Shown one piece after another: positions 9,151 to 17,559 of a stretch of 64,000 bases of DNA. Below the pieces are notes generated by a model that ran no database searches, had not been told where the DNA came from, and was given only the letters and a program-made list of their open reading frames with translations. The DNA is from Roseburia sp. (GTDB lineage: Bacteria > Bacillota > Clostridia > Lachnospirales > Lachnospiraceae). Made by a program: the position numbers and the translations under genes. Location: assembly GCA_022771695.1 (NCBI GenBank), contig JALEKJ010000021.1, positions 62,001 through 126,000 on the forward strand, given 5' to 3'. Numbering within the stretch: position 1 is the first letter of the stretch; each line of letters opens with the position of its first letter.

Positions 9151-9555
9151 TTACAATCCAAGTACCTGCTCCGCAATCTCTACTGCATCCATGATGCAAT
9201 CCGGGCAACTACGGACAACCTTGCCCGTCTCCACACCTTTTAATTCCTTACAGGTAAGTGTCCCATTCTTCTCATGGAACGCTTTCGTAATCGCTCTGGT
9301 GAGTTGGTACGTCGCTGCCTTCGTAGTTGGATTTTCAGGTGTAGCGCAGCTATTTTTAAATCCTGCTGCCATTACCGCTCCGGAAACCGCTCCGCAGGTA
9401 GCTTCCATACCGCCCATGCCAAGTCCGAACCCTTCGCATGCAGAAAACAATACTTCTTCCGGAACACCAAGCTCTTCTGCAAATGTGCAGGCAACTGCCT
9501 GTGCGCAGTTAAATCCTTTGTTATGTAATTCGATTGCTTTTTCTTTTCTTGTCAT
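9151..9555 (-). CDS. C_GCAxxG_C_C family protein
   Basis: A 134-residue soluble protein with the cysteine pattern that names its family: NKGFNCAQAVACTFAEE (Cys near residue 17), a mid-region SACEGFGLGMGGMEATCGAVSGA, and a C-terminal SCPDCIMDA. Members often accompany redox enzymes and are thought to bind a metal or flavin-related cofactor, but no reaction is established. The cysteines of the motif are all present. It stands alone between a convergent kinase gene and ilvE; the upstream hairpin at 9586 ends ilvE transcription, so it probably has its own promoter or is reached by read-through. Confidence 0.88.
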   Translation of the reverse strand: MTRKEKAIELHNKGFNCAQAVACTFAEELGVPEEVLFSACEGFGLGMGGMEATCGAVSGAVMAAGFKNSCATPENPTTKAATYQLTRAITKAFHEKNGTLTCKELKGVETGKVVRSCPDCIMDAVEIAEQVLGL

Positions 9556-9585
9556 ATTCTTCTCTTTAACTCCTATATGATAAAA

Positions 9586-9612
9586 TAGCCGGGCACATAA
9601 AATGCCCGGCTA
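9586..9612 (-). terminator. rho-independent terminator of ilvE
   Basis: A perfect 10-bp stem (tagccgggca / tgcccggcta) with a 7-base loop. It is followed on the minus strand by ttttatcata and lies 38 bases past the ilvE stop codon. Confidence 0.8.
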
Positions 9613-9649
9613 CTATTATACCGTATTTTTCTTTTTTGTAAACGCGTGA

Positions 9650-10720
9650 TTACTCTACCGGAACCGTCCAGCCGTACTTGTCCTCCAGCTTGCCCCACTG
9701 GATGCCGGTCAAAGTATCATACAATTTCTGTGTCAGATCACCGATTTTAAAGTCATTGATTGTCACAACATCATCTTTATAGCGAAGCTCACCAACCGGA
9801 GACACAACTGCCGCCGTACCGGTTCCAAATACTTCCTCTAGGGTACCGTCATGTCCTGCTTTCATCAAATCATCCACAGAAAGTCTTTCCTCATGTACCT
9901 TATAACCCCAATCTCTTAAAATATGAAGCATGGAATCTCTGGTAACACCCGGAAGAACCGTTCCCTCAATCGGAGCTGTATAGATTTCACCGGCGATTTT
10001 GAACATAATGTTCATCGTGCCGACTTCCTCCACATACTTACGGTGCTCACCATCCAGCCACAGGACCTGAGAATATCCCATTTTCTCAGCCTTTACCTGT
10101 CCTAAAATAGAACCGGCATAGTTACCGCCACACTTGGTAAATCCGGTACCGCCTTTTACCGCACGTACCAGCTCATCCTCTACCAAAATCTTAACCGGAT
10201 TGATACCCTCTGCATAATATGCGCCAACCGGGCAACAGATAATCATAAACTTGTAAGCAGATGCCATATGTACACCAAGAGCTGCCTCTGTCGCAAACAT
10301 AAACGGGCGGATATAAAGAGATGTCTCCGGCTCAGACGGAACCCAGTCCTCTTCTACCTTAACGAGCGCTTTCACTGCTTCTACAAACATATCCACCGGG
10401 AACTCCGGCATGCAAAGTCTCGCATTGGAATTAATCATACGTTTTGCATTCATCTCCGGACGGAACAACTGAATCTTTCCCTCTGCGGTGCGATATGCCT
10501 TCATACCTTCGAATGTCTCCTGCGCATAATGCAAAGTCACACATGCCGGATCCAATGTGATTGGTTCATGTGGCACGATTCTCGCATCCTTCCAGCCTTC
10601 CTCCTTCGTCCAATCCATAACGAACATATAGTCTGTCATGTATTTACCAAAGCCAAGATTCTTCTGATCCGGCTTCTCCTTTAACACATCTCTTTTCACA
10701 AATCTGATATCCATCTTCAC
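9650..10720 (-). CDS. ilvE: branched-chain amino acid aminotransferase
   Basis: A 356-residue PLP enzyme of fold type IV (group II BCAT), transferring amino groups between glutamate and the 2-oxo acids of Leu, Ile and Val. Characteristic stretches are LHYAQETFEGMKAYR, LFRPEMNAKRM, SLYIRPFMFA and KCGGNYAGSIL (the PLP-binding Lys should be the one in this last region or just before, GGTGFTKCGGNYA). The C-terminal EVGTMNIMF and LPGVTRDSML also fit. The length is standard. The start is either the GTG at 10720 (AAAGGA six bases upstream) or the ATG two codons later. It is monocistronic, with a clear terminator, and no ilv or leu genes lie nearby. Confidence 0.95.
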   Translation of the reverse strand: MKMDIRFVKRDVLKEKPDQKNLGFGKYMTDYMFVMDWTKEEGWKDARIVPHEPITLDPACVTLHYAQETFEGMKAYRTAEGKIQLFRPEMNAKRMINSNARLCMPEFPVDMFVEAVKALVKVEEDWVPSEPETSLYIRPFMFATEAALGVHMASAYKFMIICCPVGAYYAEGINPVKILVEDELVRAVKGGTGFTKCGGNYAGSILGQVKAEKMGYSQVLWLDGEHRKYVEEVGTMNIMFKIAGEIYTAPIEGTVLPGVTRDSMLHILRDWGYKVHEERLSVDDLMKAGHDGTLEEVFGTGTAAVVSPVGELRYKDDVVTINDFKIGDLTQKLYDTLTGIQWGKLEDKYGWTVPVE

Positions 10721-10837
10721 AACCAGTCCTTTCTAACGAAATAATTCTTGCCCCTCATTATGATACTTATCTTTCGGGGTGTCAAGATTATTCCAAAGGC
10801 TTATAATTGGCATATTTTTCAGTTATAGAACTTCTTA

Positions 10838-12322
10838 TTATAAGTGCGTATACAAATATTCCCATGCATCTTCCGTAACCCAAACAGAGACGGAACCGCC
10901 GTTTACCGCGAACTCTCCCCAGCCGTCTGCTCCGATTGTCACCTTCTCACAGATGCCGCCCATTGCATCGACCATGCATTTCCCGGCAAAAGCTTCTCCC
11001 ATGTACATTCGTTTTCTGCCCTGCACACTGTCTGTGCACAATACTGCCACCCCCGAATTACTGTGCTCGATATCACCTTCTCTTGTAAAGCCAACTATCG
11101 ATATATCATCAAAAAATATGTGCTCGATACCATAAGCATATCGTTCTCTGATTTTGACAAGCTTTGTCAAACCCTGCGCCGGTTTTATGTTATCATGCGG
11201 TATTCCATAGTAATCTCCATAGAATACGCACGGTGTACCTACGGCGCGAAGAAGAATAATCGCATAGGCAATCGGCTTGAACCATTCCGGGATAAAGGAA
11301 TAGAGCGCCTGCTCCGGCTGTGTATCATGGTTGTCCACAAACGTCACGGCATGCTCCGGGTCTGCTGCTAAAAGCGTTCCTTCAAACAAGCGGCTCATAT
11401 CAAAGTTGCCATCCGAAGTCGCCGCAGCAAGGAAATTAAAATGAAGCGGCACATCGAAAAGCGAAAGTCTGTGTTCCACCACATCCAGATAATGTGTCAG
11501 CTTCCAGATTTCCTGCGCCCAGTACTCGCCAACGATAAAAAGATTGCTTTCCGTGCCCTGCGCAGCTCCATACTCCTGCATCGCCGCAATCCATTCACGA
11601 TAAAAGTCAAAACCGATATGTTTTACGGCATCCAAGCGAAAACCATCCATTCCGACGGTATCCAGATACCACTTGCCCCAGTCATGTGTTTCTTTTATCA
11701 CTTCCGGATTCTCTGTATCCAAATCTGCACCCATGAGATAATCATAGTTTCCATTTTCCGAGTCGGTCTCACGATTCCAGTTTTTCCCGTCGAACCGGAA
11801 AATACCATTTCTTTTTCCCGCATCATCCCAATCCGTCCCGCTGAAGTGCGAAGCATTCCAGTGAAATGCCGAATATTTATCTGCTCTTCCCGGGAAATCA
11901 AACTTCGTCCATGCACAAATCTGCTGTCTGCCGCTGATATCCTGATTCCGGTTCGTTGCAAGTTCCTCTTCCACCATCACCTCTTCGGTCTCATCCGCTC
12001 CCATACGGTGATTCAAAACAATATCGCAAAGCACAGAGATTCCTTGGTCCTGTAATACATGCACGGCCTCTAGGTACTCGTCCCTTGTTCCATACTTTGT
12101 CCGAATAGTACCTTTCTGATTGAACTCTCCAAGATCATACATATCATAAACATCGTAGCCGACACTGGACTTTCCTGCCGCACCCTTGTAAGCCGGTGGC
12201 AGCCAGACCATATTGATTCCGGCACGTTTAAGTTCCTCTGCCTGCGCCGTCACACGCTTCCAGTGCAAACCGTTCTCCGGCAAATACCATTCAAAGTATT
12301 GCATCATTGTTCGATTTGTCAT
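10838..12322 (-). CDS. cytoplasmic alpha-amylase, GH13 family (subfamily 5-like)
   Basis: A 494-residue protein without a signal peptide. It starts MTNRTMMQYFEWYLPENG, the typical opening of intracellular GH13_5 amylases. The four conserved regions are visible: DIVLNHRMG, the nucleophile Asp in GFRLDAVKHIG, the acid/base Glu in FIVGEYW, and FVDNHDTQP. SVGYDVYDMYDLGEFNQKGT is also typical. It would cut alpha-1,4 glucans or maltodextrins inside the cell. It is a single gene, with the terminator of the next upstream gene about 80 bases before it. Confidence 0.95.
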   Translation of the reverse strand: MTNRTMMQYFEWYLPENGLHWKRVTAQAEELKRAGINMVWLPPAYKGAAGKSSVGYDVYDMYDLGEFNQKGTIRTKYGTRDEYLEAVHVLQDQGISVLCDIVLNHRMGADETEEVMVEEELATNRNQDISGRQQICAWTKFDFPGRADKYSAFHWNASHFSGTDWDDAGKRNGIFRFDGKNWNRETDSENGNYDYLMGADLDTENPEVIKETHDWGKWYLDTVGMDGFRLDAVKHIGFDFYREWIAAMQEYGAAQGTESNLFIVGEYWAQEIWKLTHYLDVVEHRLSLFDVPLHFNFLAAATSDGNFDMSRLFEGTLLAADPEHAVTFVDNHDTQPEQALYSFIPEWFKPIAYAIILLRAVGTPCVFYGDYYGIPHDNIKPAQGLTKLVKIRERYAYGIEHIFFDDISIVGFTREGDIEHSNSGVAVLCTDSVQGRKRMYMGEAFAGKCMVDAMGGICEKVTIGADGWGEFAVNGGSVSVWVTEDAWEYLYTHL

Positions 12323-12404
12323 CTTTCGTCTCTCCTATAAATAAGTATACTCTGCGCACCCCCGCGGAGCGTTCTACTTCCCATAAATTCCTATGAAGTA
12401 AAAA

Positions 12405-12439
12405 ACTGTATAACACGACTTTGCTTCATGTTATACAGT
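12405..12439 (-). terminator. terminator of the ECF S-component gene
   Basis: A perfect 11-bp stem (actgtataaca / tgttatacagt) with a 13-base loop. On the minus strand it is followed by a T run (tttttac), just after the stop codon at 12458. Confidence 0.75.
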
Positions 12440-12457
12440 ATTTTCTCACTTTCTTCT

Positions 12458-12991
12458 CTATTCTGCCATCACTTTTTTCAGTGGGATCCAGATAACAAAC
12501 GCATAAGCGCTTCCAATCAACGCCGTAACGAGCTGTGTCACAGAAAATGTTGTCTGGAACACGGTCATCTTCGCTTCCATTGCTGCCGGTATGAGGTTCG
12601 GAATCAGAATCAACGCGATTACCACGCCCATAAATAAAGCCTTTAAAACCGAACCGATTGCCATTCCCGCAACTAAGCCGCCATTGCCCTGCATCTTCTT
12701 ATGTATCATCCCCACGCCAAGCACCAGAACAATGTTTCCAATCATCACACACGGAATAATTGCCGGAATTGCTGCCATAATCGGACTTCCCGCAATCAAA
12801 AAAGCGGTAACAGGGGTGATAACGGACAAAATGATGCCGCATCCAATGCCCACACTTAAAACCGCGATAATCAGGCACGCATTGATAATCGGTCCCGTAA
12901 TATAGACACTTAAGTTCTTAAGAAACTGACTTGCGATACAGATTGCCAGAAGTACCGCTGTTGTTGTAATTTGTTTTGTTGTGATTTTCAT
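12458..12991 (-). CDS. ECF transporter S component (substrate not identified)
   Basis: A 177-residue membrane protein starting MKITTKQITTTAVLLAICIASQ, with AGGAGG six bases before the ATG. About five or six hydrophobic helices follow. The opening Lys/Thr-rich amphipathic stretch, then AxxxAIxIASQFLKN and later VLVLGVGMIHKK, fit vitamin-uptake ECF S subunits, which use a shared A-A'-T energising module encoded elsewhere. An 8-bp stem lies in the leader immediately before the ribosome site, but I cannot assign it to a known riboswitch, so the vitamin is unknown. Confidence 0.75.
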   Translation of the reverse strand: MKITTKQITTTAVLLAICIASQFLKNLSVYITGPIINACLIIAVLSVGIGCGIILSVITPVTAFLIAGSPIMAAIPAIIPCVMIGNIVLVLGVGMIHKKMQGNGGLVAGMAIGSVLKALFMGVVIALILIPNLIPAAMEAKMTVFQTTFSVTQLVTALIGSAYAFVIWIPLKKVMAE

Positions 12992-13135
12992 TGCTTCCTC
13001 CTTTTGTGCAGACTGCTCCAGTTTCTGCTGCCAGCAAAAAAACATATATGTCTGCACCGACGAGAGCATGATAATACAACTGCATTATAAAATCAAGTCT
13101 TTCCACAATCAAACTCACTTCTTTCGCTTTCTCTT

Positions 13136-14824
13136 TCACACATTCCGAAGCCGCTCAAACGCCTGATACACATTGAGCGTCCCATACCCCCACTCCCGGT
13201 TTGGATAGCTTCTCTCACTGTTTTTGTCGGTTCCGCGTATCAGCATATTCTTAATTCCTGCATTGGAAATCCTTGGGCTGTTTTGCTCAACCAACGCCCA
13301 CTGCATCACCTGTGCAACCGCCCCCGCCGTAATCGCAGCCGCAGCGCTGGTCCCGGTAAATCGTATATAATTTTCACGAAGCCCCGGACCGTATACGTTG
13401 ACTGCCGGAGCAACAAAATCCGGTTTGATTTCCCCTGATATCGTATAGCCTCTTCCCGAATCTGCAAACATGCTCTGATTTACTGCATTGTAACCACCTA
13501 CCGTAATTACCTGTCTGGCATTCGACGGTGAGGTAAGCGTAATCTCGGGATTCGAACGTAGAAAAAAAACATTGCCATCCGTAAGTTGCACCATCGGCAA
13601 CCACATATTGTATGTACCGTAAATGACATTTTCCGGATAGACCCGTATCACCCAAAGTCCACGTTTGGGATCAATAAAGCGCATATATATCAGTTGGTTT
13701 GCTTCCTCTCTCGTCTCAATCCGGTAATCCACCATAACCGTGGTTCCCTCAAACACAAATCGGAATGTCTCTGACGCATTTTCACGCAGAGGAATTCTGC
13801 GAATCTGTTCTCCGGTCGGCGATATTACAGAAACAGCATATAGTTCAGGAGAATTTGCCCACATTTCCACAAAAAAGCCCTCCATATCCTCCTCCACACT
13901 GATTTCCACATCCTCATAGCTCATGTCCTCCGCTATCCGCCCCTGAAAATGATGACGCGAATTTGCCTCATTCCCTCCTGCCACCACAATCGAGCGTCTG
14001 CGCCTGGTACAGATAAAATTCAGATATGCCGTCAAGGGACCGTTTTTCCCGTGACTCCCGATACTGTTTCCAAGCGCAATACAAATGACAAGAGGCATAT
14101 CTAAAACATTTGCAAGATTATCCAGATATGCCACCCCCATCATGATATCATTCTCCTGATAGGCAGGAACTCCTTCAGGCACAAAAAAGAACTCTCTTAG
14201 GTACTGCTTCGCTTCTTTCAGCTTCACCACGGCAATCTGCGCATTCGGTGCCGCACCGATAAAGTCCCCTATAATATCTTCTCCACCGCAAGCAACACCT
14301 GCCAAAAATGTTCCATGTCCATTTGTATCACGTGAAGGAACCACCTCATAAGGGTTCTCCGCACTAATCGCACGGTTAATTTCCTCTTTTGTATATTCCA
14401 CGCCATATAAAATTCCGGCAGGCGTTGGTCCCTCCGTGATATTCTGATCCCAGATACGCACAATGCGCGAGCTTCCGTCCGAATAGCGAAACAGTGGATT
14501 CATGTAATCAATCCCTGTATCAATAAATCCAATCAGCACTCCCGTTCCCTTCAATGACAATACCGGTTGATTCTGCATACGCAGAATCCCTGATACCTCA
14601 AGCGCCGTGGTATCCAAAAGTCCATAGCACTTGGGGATTGCCGTATAACTATACTCCCCAACGGAAAGCGGCGGCAACCCCTCGCGCGAGAAAAAAAAGA
14701 CATCATAATCCTCCGAAATCCGCTGTGTACAACCACGCGCCGTCGGCAGTTCCGTCTCCACACCATACGGCACGATAAAGTCAAAATAATCATTGGAATG
14801 CACCTGCTCTCTACAATTTGGCAT
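13136..14824 (-). CDS. Csp-like S8 (subtilisin) family peptidase
   Basis: A 562-residue serine protease without a signal peptide. The catalytic triad is intact: Asp in GFIDTGIDY, His in DTNGHGTFLAG and Ser in FTGTSAAAAITAGA; the oxyanion region is CIALGNSIGSHG. The short pro-region (NDYFDFIVPYG) and the large insert between His and Ser match the Csp group, whose clostridial members cleave the pro-form of the cortex hydrolase SleC during germination; many Lachnospiraceae have extra paralogues of unknown target. The start codon directly follows a terminator-type hairpin whose 3' arm contains the GGAG ribosome site, an unusual arrangement. Germination is the likely but unproven role. Confidence 0.88.
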   Translation of the reverse strand: MPNCREQVHSNDYFDFIVPYGVETELPTARGCTQRISEDYDVFFFSREGLPPLSVGEYSYTAIPKCYGLLDTTALEVSGILRMQNQPVLSLKGTGVLIGFIDTGIDYMNPLFRYSDGSSRIVRIWDQNITEGPTPAGILYGVEYTKEEINRAISAENPYEVVPSRDTNGHGTFLAGVACGGEDIIGDFIGAAPNAQIAVVKLKEAKQYLREFFFVPEGVPAYQENDIMMGVAYLDNLANVLDMPLVICIALGNSIGSHGKNGPLTAYLNFICTRRRRSIVVAGGNEANSRHHFQGRIAEDMSYEDVEISVEEDMEGFFVEMWANSPELYAVSVISPTGEQIRRIPLRENASETFRFVFEGTTVMVDYRIETREEANQLIYMRFIDPKRGLWVIRVYPENVIYGTYNMWLPMVQLTDGNVFFLRSNPEITLTSPSNARQVITVGGYNAVNQSMFADSGRGYTISGEIKPDFVAPAVNVYGPGLRENYIRFTGTSAAAAITAGAVAQVMQWALVEQNSPRISNAGIKNMLIRGTDKNSERSYPNREWGYGTLNVYQAFERLRNV

Positions 14825-14829
14825 AAGAA

Positions 14830-14870
14830 AACTCCGGTCATCTATTCACTTATCAATAGATGCCGGAGTT
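14830..14870 (-). terminator. terminator-like hairpin overlapping the protease ribosome site
   Basis: A 16-17-bp stem with one mismatch or bulge (arms around aactccgg and ccggagtt, loop about 8 bases). On the minus strand it is followed by ttttctt and then directly by the ATG of the S8 protease. It ends the upstream isomerase transcript, and its 3' arm holds the GGAG that would serve the protease. Confidence 0.75.
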
Positions 14871-14888
14871 CTTCCATTTATGCTATTT

Positions 14889-15740
14889 TTAATGCACCTG
14901 TGCATTCATAAACTCTGCGCTTACCTGCAGTGACTTTATCGGTGACTTCTCTACCCAGTTCTTATGACTTTCCAGAATAATTGCATCCACGTGCACGCTC
15001 AATGCCTGCTCTACCAGCTCACGAAGATTCATATTCCCACATCCAAGCTCCATACTGTCGGATTTTAAAATCGGTGTCATGGACGGACCCTCAATTCTCG
15101 TTCCACGGTCATTGATGTGATAAAGCTTCATTCTGTTGCCTAATTGCTTCATTAATTGAATTGCAGACACCCCTGCTTCCGTTGCCCAGTAAGAATCCAG
15201 TTCAAAGGCAACATATTCCGGATTTGTCGCTTCTATCAGCAAGTCATATGCCGTCATTCCCGCTTCCACCTTCCGGAATTCGCAGTTATGGTTGTGGTAT
15301 AAAAGTTGAACTCCGGATTTCTTTAAATTTTCACCTGCTTTATTTAAATCATTTGCCAGCTTCAAAACTGCGTCTTTATCCGAATAATCAAAGCGGTACA
15401 TTCCGGTAATGACAACCTTGTCTGTACCAAACTTTTTTGCCTCGGCAATGACATTTTCAGGTTCTCGTTGAATCGTCCCCAAGTCCTCATGCACACTGAC
15501 AACGGATAATCCTGCCTGCTCGGTCATCCCCTTCCAGTCAAAATCACCACCTTTTCCGACTGGCATACCTGCCATTTTTGTCATCATGCGCACCATAAAA
15601 GAGGTCGGTCGAATCATAAAACCATTTAATTCGATTCCATCATAACCGGCCGCCTTGATAGTTTTTAAGATTTCAAGTGCCTGTTTTTCGTTTTTTGTTA
15701 CCGTTCCCAACATAATCTGCTGTATTGCCTTTATCGCCAT
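14889..15740 (-). CDS. sugar phosphate isomerase/epimerase-like TIM barrel protein
   Basis: A 283-residue protein of the xylose-isomerase-like TIM barrel superfamily (AP endonuclease family 2). Seen are GYDGIELNGF, SVVSVHEDLG, LLYHNHNCEFRK, a metal-ligand type FELDSYWATEAG, KLYHINDRG, ELGCGNMNL and ILESHKNW. These Glu, His and Asp residues would bind a divalent metal. Substrates vary from inositol derivatives to ketohexoses and cannot be told here. It is divergent from the GH1 gene, sharing a 233-base control region, so both may serve the same glycoside pathway. A terminator follows it. Confidence 0.85.
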   Translation of the reverse strand: MAIKAIQQIMLGTVTKNEKQALEILKTIKAAGYDGIELNGFMIRPTSFMVRMMTKMAGMPVGKGGDFDWKGMTEQAGLSVVSVHEDLGTIQREPENVIAEAKKFGTDKVVITGMYRFDYSDKDAVLKLANDLNKAGENLKKSGVQLLYHNHNCEFRKVEAGMTAYDLLIEATNPEYVAFELDSYWATEAGVSAIQLMKQLGNRMKLYHINDRGTRIEGPSMTPILKSDSMELGCGNMNLRELVEQALSVHVDAIILESHKNWVEKSPIKSLQVSAEFMNAQVH

Positions 15741-15823
15741 TTTCTTACGCCTTCCTTCCGCTAACTGTTCACTATATATTTTCGTTTTATTAATAAAAGG
15801 AGTTTACTCCATTTCTTCTGTTT

Positions 15824-15857
15824 ATGTGTTTTAATATTCGCGAAAATGTGTTAAAAT
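15824..15857. promoter_or_regulatory. direct repeats in the divergent GH1 control region (possible AraC sites)
   Basis: ATGTGTTTTAAT at 15824-15835 and ATGTGTTAAAAT at 15846-15857 are near-identical direct repeats with a 22-bp repeat distance, as AraC-type activators often bind. A -10-like TATAAT lies downstream at 15933-15938. A related ATGTTTTAAAATT occurs before the GPH transporter near 18841. The AraC gene in this cluster is the candidate binder. Confidence 0.4.
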
Positions 15858-15973
15858 TAATTATCATAGCACTGTTGGTGATTTTATAAACATTTTCCAT
15901 AATTTTTAAACACATGTTTTCTCATCCTTCCCTATAATAGCGGTAACATGATTCAGATAAGGAGGTCAACAGC

Positions 15974-17278
15974 ATGACACATTTTTCAAAAGATTTTTTA
16001 CTTGGAGCCGCAACTGCAGCCCATCAGGTAGAAGGAAATAATACCAACAGCGACTGTTGGGCGATGGAGCACATGGAGCATACCAGCTACGCGGAGCCGT
16101 CCCTCGACGCGGTAGATCATTACAACCGTTATGAAGAGGACATCAAATTGATGGCAGATGCCGGCTTGAATACTTACCGTTTTTCGTTGGAATGGGCACG
16201 AATCGAGCCGTTAGAGGGGCAATTCAATGAGGACGCCATCGAGCATTATCGTGATGTCATCCGTTGCTGCAAAGCAAACAGAATCGAACCGATAGTTACG
16301 CTTCACCATTTTTCCAGTCCCATCTGGCTAATTGGAAAAGGCGGCTGGGAAGCAGAAAGCACCGTAAGCGACTTCGCGCGCTATACACGCTATGTCATCG
16401 AAAAATTAGGCGATGAGCTTCATTATGTCTGTACGATTAACGAGGCCAACATGGGCCTACAGATTGCAGCAATCGCAGAAAGATACAAACGCCAGATGAT
16501 GGCGCAGATGGCACAAGCGCAGGCAACAGGCGGAAAAGATGACGCAGACGGAACCGTTCAGGTCGGTATCAACCTGCAGAAGATGATGGCTGACCAGCAG
16601 GCTGCCGCAGAAGAAAACAGGAAGGTATTTGGCGTAGAAAAGGTTGAGAATTTTACCTCTATGAGAACCAAAGAAGGGGATATTCTCGTCATGAAAGCTC
16701 ACCAGGCTGCCAAGGCAGTTATCAAAGAGCTGGCACCTCATATTCAGGTCGGCCTTACCTTAAGTCTTCATGACATGCAGGTTGCAGAAGCCGGCGGAGA
16801 ACCGTTTGCCGAGAAAGAATGGGAGGACGAACTTACGCATTATCTTCCTTACATTCAGGATGATGACTTCTTAGGGGTACAAAACTATACCCGTTCCTTA
16901 TTCGGACCAAACGGCGTTCTTCCTTATCCGGAAGGTGCCGAGATGACTCAGATGAACTATGAATTCTATCCGGAAGGCCTAGAGCACGTGATTCGCAAGG
17001 TAGCAGAGGATTTTAAAGGGAATCTGATTGTAACGGAAAACGGTATTGCAACAAACGATGACAGCAGGCGTATCGCTTTCATTGAAAAAGCCTTAACCGG
17101 TGTCGAAAACTGCATCAAAGACGGCATTCCTGTAAAGGGCTACTGTCATTGGAGCCTTATAGACAATTTCGAATGGCAGAAGGGCTATTCCATGACCTTT
17201 GGTCTCATTTCGGTAGACCGTGCGACACAAACCCGCATGCCAAAAGAAAGTCTGTCTTACTTAGGAAGTTTCCGATAA
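15974..17278 (+). CDS. GH1 family beta-glucosidase-type enzyme
   Basis: A 434-residue GH1 enzyme. It opens FSKDFLLGAATAAHQVEGN, the GH1 N-terminal signature. The acid/base Glu lies in CTINEANM (usual form TFNEP, here altered to NEAN) and the nucleophile in LIVTENGIAT. The substrate Trp region is GYCHWSLIDNFEWQKGYSMTFGL. No signal peptide, so it acts on imported glycosides. There is an insertion after the acid/base region (about residues 170-225, RYKRQMM to MRTKEGD, rich in Gln/Ala/Met). The NEAN variant and the insert suggest a subfamily with altered +1 specificity. It has GGAGG before the ATG and heads a set with a small protein and an AraC regulator. Confidence 0.9.
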   Translation: MTHFSKDFLLGAATAAHQVEGNNTNSDCWAMEHMEHTSYAEPSLDAVDHYNRYEEDIKLMADAGLNTYRFSLEWARIEPLEGQFNEDAIEHYRDVIRCCKANRIEPIVTLHHFSSPIWLIGKGGWEAESTVSDFARYTRYVIEKLGDELHYVCTINEANMGLQIAAIAERYKRQMMAQMAQAQATGGKDDADGTVQVGINLQKMMADQQAAAEENRKVFGVEKVENFTSMRTKEGDILVMKAHQAAKAVIKELAPHIQVGLTLSLHDMQVAEAGGEPFAEKEWEDELTHYLPYIQDDDFLGVQNYTRSLFGPNGVLPYPEGAEMTQMNYEFYPEGLEHVIRKVAEDFKGNLIVTENGIATNDDSRRIAFIEKALTGVENCIKDGIPVKGYCHWSLIDNFEWQKGYSMTFGLISVDRATQTRMPKESLSYLGSFR

Positions 17279-17295
17279 GGCGCAAGGAGGCAGCA

Positions 17296-17538
17296 ATGGA
17301 ATTTACATTTCCTTTTGACAATAAAATTGACTTAAAAGCATTTCTTGAAGATGTGAAGAAATGTGAAAATGAAGTATTCTTTGAATCGACAGAAGGTGAT
17401 AAGCTTGCGCTTCAGTCTGCCTTAAGTCAGTTCATCCTATACTCCATCTGCAATCAGCCCAAGTTATTGACAGGCGCAATCGTCCGCTGTACTTGCGAGC
17501 ACGACAGGCAGCTTCTGGCTCCTTATTTTAAAAAATAA
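17296..17538 (+). CDS. small conserved-type protein of unknown function
   Basis: An 80-residue soluble protein starting MEFTFPFDNKIDLKAF. AAGGAGG lies 5-6 bases before the ATG, which is why this start is taken over a longer overlapping one. It lies 17 bases after the GH1 gene and 21 bases before the AraC gene, so it is clearly part of that operon. The arrangement beta-helix-beta-beta-helix suggested by the sequence (central FESTEGDKLALQSALSQFIL) recalls small phosphocarrier-like folds, but no active-site His is seen in the right place. Function unknown. Confidence 0.7.
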   Translation: MEFTFPFDNKIDLKAFLEDVKKCENEVFFESTEGDKLALQSALSQFILYSICNQPKLLTGAIVRCTCEHDRQLLAPYFKK

Positions 17539-17559
17539 AGTAAAGAAAGGGAAAGCACG

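Noticed and set aside
10799-10841. cttataat/attataag inverted repeat at the end of the amylase gene as a terminator
   Set aside because: Only A/T pairs over a long loop, with no T run; too weak to call.
10851-10862. GCGTATACAAAT near the amylase end as another GntR operator
   Set aside because: It matches only half the palindrome and lies inside the coding end, not in a promoter.
11441-12055. 204-residue plus-strand frame inside the amylase gene
   Set aside because: It lies wholly antisense to conserved GH13 regions and shows no domain or ribosome site.
12918-13139. 73-residue minus-strand frame before the ECF S component
   Set aside because: It overlaps the start of the real gene in another frame and its sequence has no recognisable feature; the region is better read as a leader.
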